Source: Pseudomonas sp. CCC3.1 (GTDB lineage: Bacteria > Pseudomonadota > Gammaproteobacteria > Pseudomonadales > Pseudomonadaceae). Taken from it: DNA of 64,000 nucleotides. Location of the stretch: NCBI RefSeq assembly GCF_034347405.1, contig NZ_CP133778.1, forward strand, positions 806,001 through 870,000, written 5' to 3'. Under the pieces are notes generated by a model, which was given only the letters and a program-made list of their open reading frames with translations, was not told where the DNA came from and did no database searches. Within the stretch, counting starts at the first letter, position 1; every line of letters begins with the position of its first letter. This document shows, one piece after another, positions 8,243-17,118 of this stretch. A program made the position numbers and the translations under genes.

Positions 8243-8845
8243 TCAGCCCGCCACTATCAACTGCACTGCCACTGCATACATCATCACCGCCACCAGCAGG
8301 TCCAACAGGCGCCAGGTGCTGGGGCGGGCCAGCCAGGGTGCCAGCCATGCAGCGCCGAGCGCCAAGGTGAAAAACCACAGCAGCGAAGCACTGGCCGCGC
8401 CCACGACATAAGCGCCGGGCACGCTTTGCTGAGCGCCGAGTGAGCCAATCAGCAACACTGTATCGAGATACACATGCGGGTTGAGCAGCGTCACCGCCAG
8501 TGCACTCAGCATCACGGCCTTGAGTGAGCGGGCGGTTTGCCCGGCTGACTGCTTCAGGCTTGACGCCGAAAATGCTCGGCGCAACGCCTGGGTGCCGTAC
8601 CACAGCAAGAACGCCGCGCCGCCCCAGCGGGCGATGCCCAGCAAGATCGGGTTTTGCGCCAGAATCGTGGCCAGGCCGAACACGCCTGCGGCCACCAGCA
8701 ACGCATCGCAAATCACACAAAAGGCCGCCACCGGCAGGTGATGTTCACGGCGCAGGCTTTGCGCCAGTACAAAAGCGTTTTGGGTGCCGATCGCCATGAT
8801 CAGGCCGAACGCGACCAACAGGCCATTAAGGTAGCTTTGCCACAT
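8243..8845 (-). CDS. argO: LysE/ArgO family amino-acid exporter
   Basis: 200 residues with about six hydrophobic helices. The opening, with AFGLIMAIGTQNAFVLAQSL, is characteristic of the LysE/ArgO family that exports arginine and lysine (or canavanine) from the cytoplasm. The divergent neighbour is argP (8956), the LysR regulator that in E. coli activates argO in response to arginine and lysine, so a regulator-target pair is likely. The 110-base intergenic region should hold the shared control region. Substrate specificity is inferred from family and context. Confidence 0.85.
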   Translation of the reverse strand: MWQSYLNGLLVAFGLIMAIGTQNAFVLAQSLRREHHLPVAAFCVICDALLVAAGVFGLATILAQNPILLGIARWGGAAFLLWYGTQALRRAFSASSLKQSAGQTARSLKAVMLSALAVTLLNPHVYLDTVLLIGSLGAQQSVPGAYVVGAASASLLWFFTLALGAAWLAPWLARPSTWRLLDLLVAVMMYAVAVQLIVAG

Positions 8846-8955
8846 AAGAATTACTCGTCGAGCTGTACACGGAAGAGAGGGTTGTTGCTGGCTATTGTCG
8901 GGTCCATGGCTGTATAAGAAAAACCAATATTACTGATCGCCCATTAGGAAAACTG

Positions 8956-9849
8956 ATGTTCGACTATAAATTGCTCTCGGCCCTCGCCGCCGTGGTAGAA
9001 CAGGCCGGTTTTGAGCGCGCAGCGCAGGTGTTGGGCTTGTCACAATCGGCTATTTCCCAGCGCATCAAACTGCTGGAAGCGCGCATCGGGCAGCCGGTTT
9101 TGGTGCGTGCCACGCCGCCTAGCCCAACTGATATTGGTCGGCGTTTGCTCAACCATGTGCAACAAGTGCGCTTGCTTGAGCGTGACCTGCAAAGTGCCGT
9201 GCCCGCGCTGGATGATGAAGGCCTGCCCGAGCGGCTGCGCATTGCATTGAATGCCGACAGCCTGGCCACCTGGTGGGCGCAGGCAGTCGGCGATTTTTGC
9301 GCCGACCAGCACCTGTTGCTGGACCTGGTGGTAGAGGATCAGACCGTCGGCTTAAAACGCATGCGCGCCGGTGAAGTTGCCGCTTGCCTGTGCGCCAGCG
9401 AACGCCCGGTGGCAGGGGCGCGCAGCGTATTATTGGGCGCGATGCGTTACCGCGCGCTGGCGAGCCCGGGCTTTATTGCCCGGCATTTTCCGGCCGGGGT
9501 GAGTGCTGAGCGATTGCCTAAAACCCCGGCGCTGGTGTTTGGCCCGGATGATTTTTTGCAACATCGCTACCTGGCAGCACTGGGCGTGGACGGCGGTTTC
9601 GAGCACCATCTGTGTCCCTCATCAGAAGGCTTTATCCGCTTGACGGAGGCCGGGCTGGGTTGGGGGCTGATTCCAGAACAGCAAGTGCGCGAGCAATTGG
9701 CCAGCGGGGCATTGCTGGAGCTTTTGCCAGATAAACCAATCGACGTGCCACTGTACTGGCATCATTGGCGCAATGGCGGACAACTGCTGGAGCAACTGAC
9801 GGCGCATTTATCGCGTTCGGCATCGCGCTGGTTAGTGCCTTTGGCCTGA
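8956..9849 (+). CDS. argP: LysR-type regulator ArgP (IciA)
   Basis: 297 residues. The N-terminal helix-turn-helix, MFDYKLLSALAAVVEQAGFE then LGLSQSAISQRIK, closely follows ArgP/IciA, and a LysR substrate domain follows. GGAAAACTG precedes the ATG with good spacing. ArgP senses lysine and arginine and controls the divergently transcribed exporter argO. The order sodB-argO-argP matches what I recall of the P. aeruginosa chromosome around iciA. Confidence 0.9.
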   Translation: MFDYKLLSALAAVVEQAGFERAAQVLGLSQSAISQRIKLLEARIGQPVLVRATPPSPTDIGRRLLNHVQQVRLLERDLQSAVPALDDEGLPERLRIALNADSLATWWAQAVGDFCADQHLLLDLVVEDQTVGLKRMRAGEVAACLCASERPVAGARSVLLGAMRYRALASPGFIARHFPAGVSAERLPKTPALVFGPDDFLQHRYLAALGVDGGFEHHLCPSSEGFIRLTEAGLGWGLIPEQQVREQLASGALLELLPDKPIDVPLYWHHWRNGGQLLEQLTAHLSRSASRWLVPLA

Positions 9850-9901
9850 CAAATAGCGTTTAAACAGCAGGCAACAAGAATTACAGCATTTGGAGCAATT
9901 G

Positions 9902-10900
9902 ATGAAGATTCTGGTCACCGGCGCGAGCGGCTTTATTGGCGGACGCTTTGCGCGTTTTGCCTTGGAGCACGGCTTTGACGTACGGGTCAGTGGGCGTCGG
10001 GCCGAAGGGGTTGAACACCTGGTGCGACGTGGTGCTGAATTTATCCCGGGTGATTTGACCGATGGCCTGCTGGTGCGTGACCTGTGCGTCGATGTCGATG
10101 TCGTGGTGCATTGCGCGGGGCATGTTGGCGCTTGGGGGCGTTATCAGGATTTCTTTCGTGACAACGTGCTGGTGACCGAGAACGTCGTGGAAGCCTGCTT
10201 GAAACAGCGGGTGCGGCGTCTGGTGCACTTGTCATCTGCTTCGCTTTATTTCGACGGACGCCCGCACCTCGGGCTGACTGAAGAAGAGGTGCCCAAGCGT
10301 TTCAAGCACCCTTATGCCGAGACCCGATTCCTGGCCGAACAAAAGGTTTTCGGGGCTCAGGAATTCGGCCTTGAAGTGATCGCCTTGCGTCCGCGTTTCG
10401 TGACCGGGGCAGGGGACATGAGCTTCTTCCCGCGGTTGTTGAAGCAGCAACGCAAAGGCCGGTTGGCGATCATTGGCAATGGCCTGAACAAGGTCGACTT
10501 CACCAGCATGCAGAACCTCAACGAAGCGCTGATGAGCAGCGTGCTGGTGAACGGCTCAGCCTTGGGCAAGGCCTATAACATCAGCAATGGCACGCCGATC
10601 CCGTTGTGGGACGTGGTCAATTACGTCATGCGCCAGATGAATGTGCCGCAAGTCACCCGTTATCGGGGCTACGGCATGGCCTATAGTGTCGGCGCGCTCA
10701 GTGAGGCCGCGTGCAAGATGTGGCCGGGTCAGCCTGAGCCGACACTCTCGCGTTTGGGGGTGCAGGTGATGGACAAAGACTTTACTCTCGACATCAGCCG
10801 CGCCCGGCATTACCTCGACTACGACCCCAAAGTCAGCTTGTGGGCAGCGCTGGACGAGTTTTGCGGGTGGTGGAAAGCTCAGGAATCGCCGTACCGCTAA
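9902..10900 (+). CDS. NAD-dependent epimerase/dehydratase family protein
   Basis: 332 residues from the ATG at 9902, which is preceded by GGAG at six bases (an in-frame ATG at 9890 lacks a site). The N-terminal Rossmann motif MKILVTGASGFIGGRFA binds NAD(P). The catalytic Ser and YxxxK of extended short-chain dehydrogenases are seen as HLSSASLYF and HPYAETRFLAEQK, the latter with R at the usual Lys position. The closest families are 3-beta-hydroxysteroid dehydrogenase/isomerase-like or sugar epimerases; the substrate cannot be told. It is followed 30 bases later by the coiled-coil membrane protein, so co-transcription is likely. Confidence 0.8.
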   Translation: MKILVTGASGFIGGRFARFALEHGFDVRVSGRRAEGVEHLVRRGAEFIPGDLTDGLLVRDLCVDVDVVVHCAGHVGAWGRYQDFFRDNVLVTENVVEACLKQRVRRLVHLSSASLYFDGRPHLGLTEEEVPKRFKHPYAETRFLAEQKVFGAQEFGLEVIALRPRFVTGAGDMSFFPRLLKQQRKGRLAIIGNGLNKVDFTSMQNLNEALMSSVLVNGSALGKAYNISNGTPIPLWDVVNYVMRQMNVPQVTRYRGYGMAYSVGALSEAACKMWPGQPEPTLSRLGVQVMDKDFTLDISRARHYLDYDPKVSLWAALDEFCGWWKAQESPYR

Positions 10901-10930
10901 TATTCTTCAGGATTCAGATAAGGTTTTGCC

Positions 10931-11752
10931 ATGCGTAACGATGCTCGTGACGACTTCGACAATGTTCCGACCCTGCGTGCCAATGCGGATGACCATGATG
11001 ACCTGGCCTCGACCGGTGGCGCGCGCGAACGCACCACGGTGTACTCGCGCAATACGCCTGTGATCAAGGTCAAGGGCCCGAGCACGGGGCCTTTGTGGGC
11101 GCTGATTCTGGCCTTGCTGGTCGCGGTTGGCGGGTTGGCGTGGTGGAGCTTTCAGCAAATTTCTTTGATGGAACAACAGTTGGTGGCCACCCAGGAAAGC
11201 TTTGCTCGCATCAGCGAAGAAGCGGCGGGGCGCCTGCAGGCAATCTCAGGCAAGGTGGTGGCCAGCGAGTCGAGCATTAACACCGACAGCGAAGCCTTGA
11301 AGTTGCAGATCAAGCAGCTTGAAGAGCAACTCCTGGAGCAGGGTAAACACCAGCAAGGTCTGGTGGCAGGGCAGCAAGGGGACCTGGACCAGCGCTTTGA
11401 GCAAATCAACGCCGCGATGTTGCTGCAAGTGACTGCGCAGAAAGAAAACCAGACCCGGCTTGAGGCCGATCTGAAAGCCATGGGCACTGAGTTGGCCACG
11501 CTAAAAGCCAGCGTTGCACAGCAGGCCGGTGACGTGATCGCTTTGAAAAAACAGGGCAATCCGAGCGCTGCGGTAGCGAGCCTGGAACAAGACATGATTG
11601 TGCTCAAGAGCCAGCTGGAAAACCGCCCTGCGCCGTCGCAAGGCGCCAGCACCGCAGAATTTGACGTGTTCCGTGCCCAAATGACACGCAACATCAACAC
11701 CTTGCAAACTCAGATCCAGAACCTGCAAAAACAAATCAGCGCCCGACCCTGA
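10931..11752 (+). CDS. Membrane-anchored coiled-coil protein, function unknown
   Basis: 273 residues. A charged N-terminal cytoplasmic tail of about 55 residues is followed by one membrane helix (GPLWALILALLVAVGGLAWW) and then a long heptad-rich coiled coil to the C-terminus (EQLLEQGKHQQGL, QMTRNINTLQTQIQNLQ). The topology suggests a type II inner-membrane protein with a periplasmic coiled coil. It is conserved next to the epimerase in Pseudomonas as I remember it. No enzymatic motif is visible. Confidence 0.8.
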   Translation: MRNDARDDFDNVPTLRANADDHDDLASTGGARERTTVYSRNTPVIKVKGPSTGPLWALILALLVAVGGLAWWSFQQISLMEQQLVATQESFARISEEAAGRLQAISGKVVASESSINTDSEALKLQIKQLEEQLLEQGKHQQGLVAGQQGDLDQRFEQINAAMLLQVTAQKENQTRLEADLKAMGTELATLKASVAQQAGDVIALKKQGNPSAAVASLEQDMIVLKSQLENRPAPSQGASTAEFDVFRAQMTRNINTLQTQIQNLQKQISARP

Positions 11753-11769
11753 CCCGATTGCACAAATCC

Positions 11770-11836
11770 CTGTAGGAGCGAGCTTGCTCGCGATCTTTTG
11801 ATCTTTAAAAGATCGCGAGCAAGCTCGCTCCTACAG
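11770..11836. repeat. REPIN (GTAGGAGCGAGCTTGC type)
   Basis: Inverted pair TGTAGGAGCGAGCTTGCTCG ... CGAGCAAGCTCGCTCCTACA with a short AT-rich centre built from GATCTTTTGATC and AAAGATC. It sits between convergent genes and may end transcription from both sides. Confidence 0.9.
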
Positions 11837-11850
11837 GGGGATGTCGGCAA

Positions 11851-13368
11851 TTACTTCGCCTTGTCTTCGCGCCCACGCAGTACCTTATTAGGCATCGTGA
11901 TCGCCGCGCACAGCCCCAGCAGTGAGATCGCAGCGCTGACCATCAGCAAGGTGCGGAAGGTCATCAGCAATTCACTGCGCAGGTTATCCAGCGCCGGGCC
12001 TTGTACTGCGTTGAGTCCGTCAAGCAACACATTGCCCGAGCTGCCTTCACCCAGCAGTGGCTGACCCACTGCTGGCGTCACTAACGAATCATGCAGCAGC
12101 GCGAGCAACAAGGCTGACATCAGCGCCACGCCCACCGCGCCGCCCAACGAGCGGAACAGGTTGGTGGTGCTGGTGGCGACGCCAATGTCGTGTTGCTGCA
12201 CCGAATTTTGCGCGCCCACCAAGGACGTCGGAAACTGCAACCCTGCCGCGATCCCGCTGAGCAGCATAAACACGCCACTCACTAGTTCGGCGCTCGGCGG
12301 GCTTAAGGCCATGCCGACAATGGAGAGCGGCATCAGCACCGCTCCACTCAAAATCATGGGTTTGTAATACCCGGTCACGGAGGTCATGCGCCCGGCAAAG
12401 TAGGCGCCCATGGGCAAGCCCATGGCCAATGGCAGCAAGTGCAGGGCCGCACTGTCGGCGCCAGCGCCGGTGATGCTTTGGTAGCGCAGCGGCATTAGCA
12501 CAATCAGTGAAATGGCCTGGAAACTGGTGAAGAAAATGGTGCACCAACACAGCACCGCGTTGCGATTGGCGAACAGGTGCATCGGCAGCAACGGCTCCAG
12601 AGTGCGGCGTTCATGCCAGACAAACAGCGCCAGCGCGACCAATGCAGCCGCCAGCAGGCCCAGCACCTGATCGTCGCGCCAGCTGTGACCCTGGCCAATA
12701 AAGGTGATGCCCAGCAGCAATGAGGTCAGTCCGACAATCATCAGCACGGTGCCGAGGTAATCAATGATCGGTTTGCGTTGTGGGACAGGTAGCCCGACCA
12801 AGGTGCGATGCGCGATCCACAACGACACCAACCCCAGCGGCAGATTGATCAAAAATACCCAGCGCCACGACAAGTATTCGGTCATGTAGCCGCCCAGCAC
12901 CGGCCCGGCCACACTGGCCACCGCGTACATGCTGCTGAAATAGCCCTGATAACGCCCGCGCTCGCGTGGCGGCACGATGTCCCCGATGATCGCCTGACTC
13001 ACCGAAATCATCCCGCCAGCGCCAATCCCCTGAAGGATCCGCGCCAGCACCAGTTGCTCCATGTTCTGCGCGAGCCCGCAAAACAACGAGGCCAGGGTAA
13101 ACAGGCCCATGCCGAACAGCATCAGGCGTCTGCGGCCGTACAAATCGCCGAGCTTGCCATAGATCGGCACTGCCACGGTCATGGCCACCATGTAGCCGGA
13201 AATCACCCACGCCAGTTGGCTGACATCCTTGAACTGCGCAGAGATGGCGGGAATCGAGACGGCAACGATGGTTTGGTCCAGCGCCCCCAGAAAAATCGCC
13301 AGCATCAGGGCGACGAGGATACTGCGAATAGCGGGTTTGGCTGGTAGAGGCGGGTTAAGGCTGGTCAC
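11851..13368 (-). CDS. MFS drug:H+ antiporter, DHA2/EmrB type
   Basis: About 505 residues with around 14 hydrophobic helices. I prefer the GTG at 13368 (AGG eight bases upstream; product MTSLNPPLP...) over the GTG at 13377. Motif A of the major facilitator family is seen as GKLGDLYGRRRLML, and motif C-like PVLGGYMTEYLSWRWVFLINLP is typical of EmrB/QacA 14-helix exporters. It probably exports a toxic organic compound from the cytoplasm using the proton gradient. No membrane-fusion partner or regulator is adjacent, so it may act alone in the inner membrane. Confidence 0.85.
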   Translation of the reverse strand: MTSLNPPLPAKPAIRSILVALMLAIFLGALDQTIVAVSIPAISAQFKDVSQLAWVISGYMVAMTVAVPIYGKLGDLYGRRRLMLFGMGLFTLASLFCGLAQNMEQLVLARILQGIGAGGMISVSQAIIGDIVPPRERGRYQGYFSSMYAVASVAGPVLGGYMTEYLSWRWVFLINLPLGLVSLWIAHRTLVGLPVPQRKPIIDYLGTVLMIVGLTSLLLGITFIGQGHSWRDDQVLGLLAAALVALALFVWHERRTLEPLLPMHLFANRNAVLCWCTIFFTSFQAISLIVLMPLRYQSITGAGADSAALHLLPLAMGLPMGAYFAGRMTSVTGYYKPMILSGAVLMPLSIVGMALSPPSAELVSGVFMLLSGIAAGLQFPTSLVGAQNSVQQHDIGVATSTTNLFRSLGGAVGVALMSALLLALLHDSLVTPAVGQPLLGEGSSGNVLLDGLNAVQGPALDNLRSELLMTFRTLLMVSAAISLLGLCAAITMPNKVLRGREDKAK

Positions 13369-13429
13369 GAAATACACCTGCGGGCATCAAACGTGTGGCG
13401 AGATGCCCGCGATTGTACTCGATAGGTCG

Positions 13430-14614
13430 CTATTCGATAGCTTCGTAAGGAAGGCCAACGTAATTTTCTGCAATGGTTGTGCGCCCGGCCTCAGAGTCGA
13501 CGAAATACGCCAGCTCGCTGTCGGTAATGCGCTGGCTAAAATCGTCGCTGTCTGCAAAGCGGTGCAGCATCGAGGTCATCCACCACGAAAACCGCTCGGC
13601 TTTCCAGATACGCCGCAGACACACCTCGGAGTAGCGCTCCAGCAAATCGGTGCGGCCCTCGGCGTAGACCTTCAGCAGGATGTTGAACAGTGTGCTGACA
13701 TCGCTGGCTGCCAGATTCAGGCCCTTGGCACCCGTGGGCGGCACGATGTGCGCTGCGTCGCCGACCAGAAACAGACGCCCGAACTGCATGGGCTCGACCA
13801 CAAAACTGCGCAGCGGCGCGATGCTTTTCTCAATCGAAGGCCCGGTCACCAGTCGCTCGGCCAAGGGCGTGGGCAGGCGGGCTTTCAGTTCGTCCCAGAA
13901 GCGTTGATCCGACCAGTCCTCAACCTTCTCTTCCACGGGCACTTGCAAGTAATAGCGGCTGCGGGTGGCGGAGCGCTGGCTGCACAGGGCAAAGCCGCGC
14001 TTATGTTTGGCGTACACCAGTTCATCGTTGACCGGCGGCGTGTCTGCCAACACACCGAGCCAGCCAAACGGGTACACGCGTTCAAAAACTTTCAGCACAT
14101 CGCCGGGAATAGACTGACGTGCCACGCCGTGAAAACCATCGCAACCGGCGATGTAGTCGCAGTCCAGGCGCCAGGTTTCGCCGTCCTTTTCGAAGGTCAC
14201 GTAGGGCGCATCGGTTTTCATGCCGTGCGGTTGCACGTTGCTGGCGTTGTACAGCGTTTGCGCCCCGGCGGCCTCGCGTGCGGCCATCAGGTCGCGGGTG
14301 ACTTCGGTCTGGCCATACACCATCACGCTTTTGCCGCCGGTCAGGCCTTTGAGGTCGATACGTACCTGGCGGTCATCGAGCACCAGGTCAAAGCCATCAT
14401 GCACCAGACCTTCAGCGTCCATGCGCTGGCTGACACCGGCCTGACGCAACAGGTCGACCATGCCTTGTTCCAGCACCCCGGCGCGAATTCGGCCGAGTAC
14501 GTAGTCGCCGGTCTGGCGTTCGAGAATGACGTTATCAATGCCTGCGTTGTGCAACAGTTGGCCGAGCAGCAGCCCTGAAGGCCCGGCACCGATAATCGCG
14601 ACTTGAGTTTTCAT
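13430..14614 (-). CDS. pobA: 4-hydroxybenzoate 3-monooxygenase
   Basis: 394 residues from the ATG at 14614 (MKTQVAIIGAGPSGLLLGQL), the usual PobA length. It has the N-terminal FAD-binding GxGxxG, the DG motif (CDYIAGCDGFHG) and the second FAD motif GRLFLVGDAAHIVPPTGAKG. The enzyme hydroxylates 4-hydroxybenzoate to protocatechuate using NADPH and oxygen, feeding the beta-ketoadipate pathway. The divergent gene at 14897 is an AraC-type regulator of the PobR kind. A REPIN lies in the intergenic region. Confidence 0.96.
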   Translation of the reverse strand: MKTQVAIIGAGPSGLLLGQLLHNAGIDNVILERQTGDYVLGRIRAGVLEQGMVDLLRQAGVSQRMDAEGLVHDGFDLVLDDRQVRIDLKGLTGGKSVMVYGQTEVTRDLMAAREAAGAQTLYNASNVQPHGMKTDAPYVTFEKDGETWRLDCDYIAGCDGFHGVARQSIPGDVLKVFERVYPFGWLGVLADTPPVNDELVYAKHKRGFALCSQRSATRSRYYLQVPVEEKVEDWSDQRFWDELKARLPTPLAERLVTGPSIEKSIAPLRSFVVEPMQFGRLFLVGDAAHIVPPTGAKGLNLAASDVSTLFNILLKVYAEGRTDLLERYSEVCLRRIWKAERFSWWMTSMLHRFADSDDFSQRITDSELAYFVDSEAGRTTIAENYVGLPYEAIE

Positions 14615-14670
14615 TGTTGTTCTCTCTCGCAAGCTTCGTCCGTTAACTGACTTACTGCATACAGTCTCTG

Positions 14671-14737
14671 GTAGGAGCGAACTTGCCTCGCGATCTTTTG
14701 ATCGTTTAAAAGATCGCGAGGCAAGCTCGCTCCTACA
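14671..14737. repeat. REPIN between pobA and pobR
   Basis: GTAGGAGCGAACTTGCCTCG ... CGAGGCAAGCTCGCTCCTAC, an inverted pair with centre GATCTTTTGATCGTTTAAAA. It is placed in the divergent control region, which leaves ~60 bases on the pobA side and ~160 on the pobR side for promoters. I could not identify an operator there. Confidence 0.9.
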
Positions 14738-14896
14738 AGGGCCGCGTTCACTTAAGGACGAAGTGGTTTTTATAATTTGTGCCTGTATTTTTCGCTTGCG
14801 AGCGAGGCAAATGAAGGTGATAAATGCGCAATTGCCGGTACTTTTCGCTAATCAGGGCGATTATCGGCCCATTGTCACATCAACAGGCTGCGCCCC

Positions 14897-15790
14897 ATGA
14901 CTGCCTCTGCCCCTGCGTCTATCCCGGTGTTCAAGCTGTACGGCGAACAGCAGGACTGGCTTAGCCCCGACCTGCTGCACTGCGAGACCATTTCGCTGCG
15001 CAGTCGTGTGCATGACTGGGAAATACGCACCCATCGGCATGCCGATTTGTGCCAGTTGCTGTACGTGCACAAAGGCCGGGCGCGGGTCGAAATCGAAGGT
15101 CAGTACCATGAGTTGGCGCAGTCAGCGATTCAGGTGATCCCGCCGCTGTGCGTGCACGGGTTTCAGTTTTCGCCGAACGTTGAAGGGTTTGTCCTCACCC
15201 TGGCCGCGCCGCTGGTGGCGCAGTTACAAGCGCAGTTGGGTGGTTCGATCAGCGCTCTGCAGCGAGTTGCCAGCTACCCGGCGGGCAAGGATCGGAACTA
15301 CCTCAACAGCCTGTTCAGCGCGTTGCACAGTGAATATGTGAGCGCCCAGCCCGCCCGCGACATGCTCTTGCAATCGTTGATCAGTGTGCTGCTGGTGTGG
15401 GTCACGCGTCAGGTCATTCAGCGCCGTGAAGCCCGGCAGATACCGCCACGCGGGCGTGAGTACCTGAACCTGTTCAATCAGCAAGTCGAGGCGCGATTTC
15501 GTGAGCAGCCCAGCGTTGAGCAGTTGGCGCATCGGGTGGGGATTTCGGTGGCGCATCTGAACAGCATCTGCCGCGAACTGGCAGGGCAATCGGCCTTGCA
15601 GATCATTCATCAGCGGCTGCTATTGGAGGCCAAGCGTCATTTGATCTACACACCGATGACCATCAGCGAAGTGGCTGATAGCCTGGGGTTTGTCGATCCG
15701 GCGTATTTTGCGCGGTTCTTCCGGCGCCTGACGGGCACCTCGCCCAGCGGGTTTCGAGCAGACCGGACTGACAGCATCAGCCCGGTCTGA
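14897..15790 (+). CDS. pobR: AraC-family regulator, PobR-like
   Basis: 297 residues: an N-terminal cupin-like effector domain (YGEQQDWLSPD, EIRTHRHADLCQLLYVHKG) and a C-terminal pair of helix-turn-helices (SVEQLAHRVGISVAHLNSIC; TISEVADSLGFVDPAYFARF) ending in the AraC signature FFRRLTGTSPSGFR. This is the AraC-type PobR/PobC found beside pobA in Pseudomonas, where it activates pobA in response to 4-hydroxybenzoate. It is transcribed away from pobA across a 282-base region. Confidence 0.88.
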   Translation: MTASAPASIPVFKLYGEQQDWLSPDLLHCETISLRSRVHDWEIRTHRHADLCQLLYVHKGRARVEIEGQYHELAQSAIQVIPPLCVHGFQFSPNVEGFVLTLAAPLVAQLQAQLGGSISALQRVASYPAGKDRNYLNSLFSALHSEYVSAQPARDMLLQSLISVLLVWVTRQVIQRREARQIPPRGREYLNLFNQQVEARFREQPSVEQLAHRVGISVAHLNSICRELAGQSALQIIHQRLLLEAKRHLIYTPMTISEVADSLGFVDPAYFARFFRRLTGTSPSGFRADRTDSISPV

Positions 15791-15805
15791 TGCGCTAAAG
15801 CATCC

Positions 15806-15994
15806 TTACCTCAGCGCGCTGAACATTGCGTTGCAGTGCCCGCCATAGCAACTGGCGGCCAATCCGGCTGATAGCCGTGTTTGTTCGGCGCGGTAACACG
15901 CGCCTGCAAACAGAACAGCAGCCGCTAAAACGATAAAAAAGGTCATGCATCTGGTTTTTGTTTTAGTGGTCATGGCTTTCATCTCTCCTGTCAC
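15806..15994 (-). CDS. Small membrane or secreted protein, unknown
   Basis: Up to 62 residues, with alternative starts at 15994 and 15970. An AGGAGAG sequence precedes both; it is too close to a middle ATG and 11 bases from the ATG giving MTTKTKTRCMTFF. The product has one hydrophobic segment (FFIVLAAAVLFAGAC) and a Cys-containing tail (SCYGGHCNAMF). I do not recognise it. The hydrophobic profile and possible ribosome site make it plausible, but it could be chance. Confidence 0.4.
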   Translation of the reverse strand: MTGEMKAMTTKTKTRCMTFFIVLAAAVLFAGACYRAEQTRLSAGLAASCYGGHCNAMFSALR

Positions 15995-16107
15995 GATCGG
16001 AGTCAGACCTAGACTTCACACCCTTGAGGCTAGCTCAGACCCTTCTTCTTGCCATGCCAGTTGTACGAGCGGTCGCGCGCGGCTTCATCCTCCAAATGGA
16101 CTACGCA

Positions 16108-17013
16108 TCACAAACCTTTGTCCCATGCGGGCTCCTCAGTAAAACGCTCTGCAAGAAAGTCGAGCATGCTGCGCAACGTCGCAGGCATGTGCTTGCGCGA
16201 GGCGTACACCGCGTAAATGTTCATCAGCAAAGGTTCAGCGTCTGGCAGTAGACGCACCAACTCCCCGCTGCGCACGTGGCATCCGGCCTGATAAGTGGGC
16301 AGCAGCGAAACCCCCGCCCCGGCCAGTGTGACGCTGAGCAGCGTGCTGGCCTCGTTGGCGCTGATATTGCCCTGCACCGGCACCGAAACCGCTTCGCCAT
16401 GAGCCGTGAAATGCCACAGGCTCTTGCCGTAGTAAGCGTGGCTCAGGCAGTTGTGCTGGCTGAGGTCGTCGACCTGCTGCGGCGCCGGATGCTCGCGCAA
16501 ATACTGGGGGGCCGCGCACAGCACGGAACGACAAACGGTCAGCTTGCGGGCGATCAAACTCGGGTCCAGGTCGTTGCTGGTGCGAATCGCCAGGTCGATG
16601 CGTTCATCCACCAGATTCACTGTGCGGTCGAGCATTTGCAGGTCTATGCACACGTCGGGGTAACGCCGCACGTACTCGGTGACGGCGGCCGCCAACTGCG
16701 CCTGGCCAAACGAGGTGCTGACGCTGATGCGCAACAGCCCGCGCGGCGCCTCATCGGGCACGCTGACGGCGGCTTGCATGTCGTCTGCCAGTTCCAGTAA
16801 CTGCCGACAGCGGGGCAGGGTTTCATTGCCAGCGGCGGTCAGGCTCAGCTTGCGCGTGGTGCGATGCATCAAGCGCGCGCCCACCCACTCTTCGAGTTCT
16901 GCCAAATAACGTGACACCACGGGGCGTGACAAGTCTAGATGGTCGGCTGCCGCAGACTGGCTACCCAGGTCGACCACCGTGACAAACACCCGCATTGCGA
17001 TAAGACGATCCAT
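16108..17013 (-). CDS. LysR-family transcriptional regulator
   Basis: 301 residues, starting MDRLIAMRVFVTVVDLGS; the winged helix-turn-helix includes AAADHLDLSRPVVSRYLAELE. A LysR substrate domain follows. The DNA-binding half is of the subgroup that begins MDRL.AM..F and usually controls a neighbouring gene. It is divergent from the MBL-fold protein and NAD(P)-binding protein at 17119-18664, which are its probable targets. The ligand is unknown. Confidence 0.88.
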   Translation of the reverse strand: MDRLIAMRVFVTVVDLGSQSAAADHLDLSRPVVSRYLAELEEWVGARLMHRTTRKLSLTAAGNETLPRCRQLLELADDMQAAVSVPDEAPRGLLRISVSTSFGQAQLAAAVTEYVRRYPDVCIDLQMLDRTVNLVDERIDLAIRTSNDLDPSLIARKLTVCRSVLCAAPQYLREHPAPQQVDDLSQHNCLSHAYYGKSLWHFTAHGEAVSVPVQGNISANEASTLLSVTLAGAGVSLLPTYQAGCHVRSGELVRLLPDAEPLLMNIYAVYASRKHMPATLRSMLDFLAERFTEEPAWDKGL

Positions 17014-17118
17014 GATTTGCCCGATTACTGAAACAAACTATGTCGGAGCATCGCATTTTTTGTTGCCTATTGTGCGACTAAGCTCTGTGCATCGCTGATC
17101 CAGCCTCAGGACGCATCC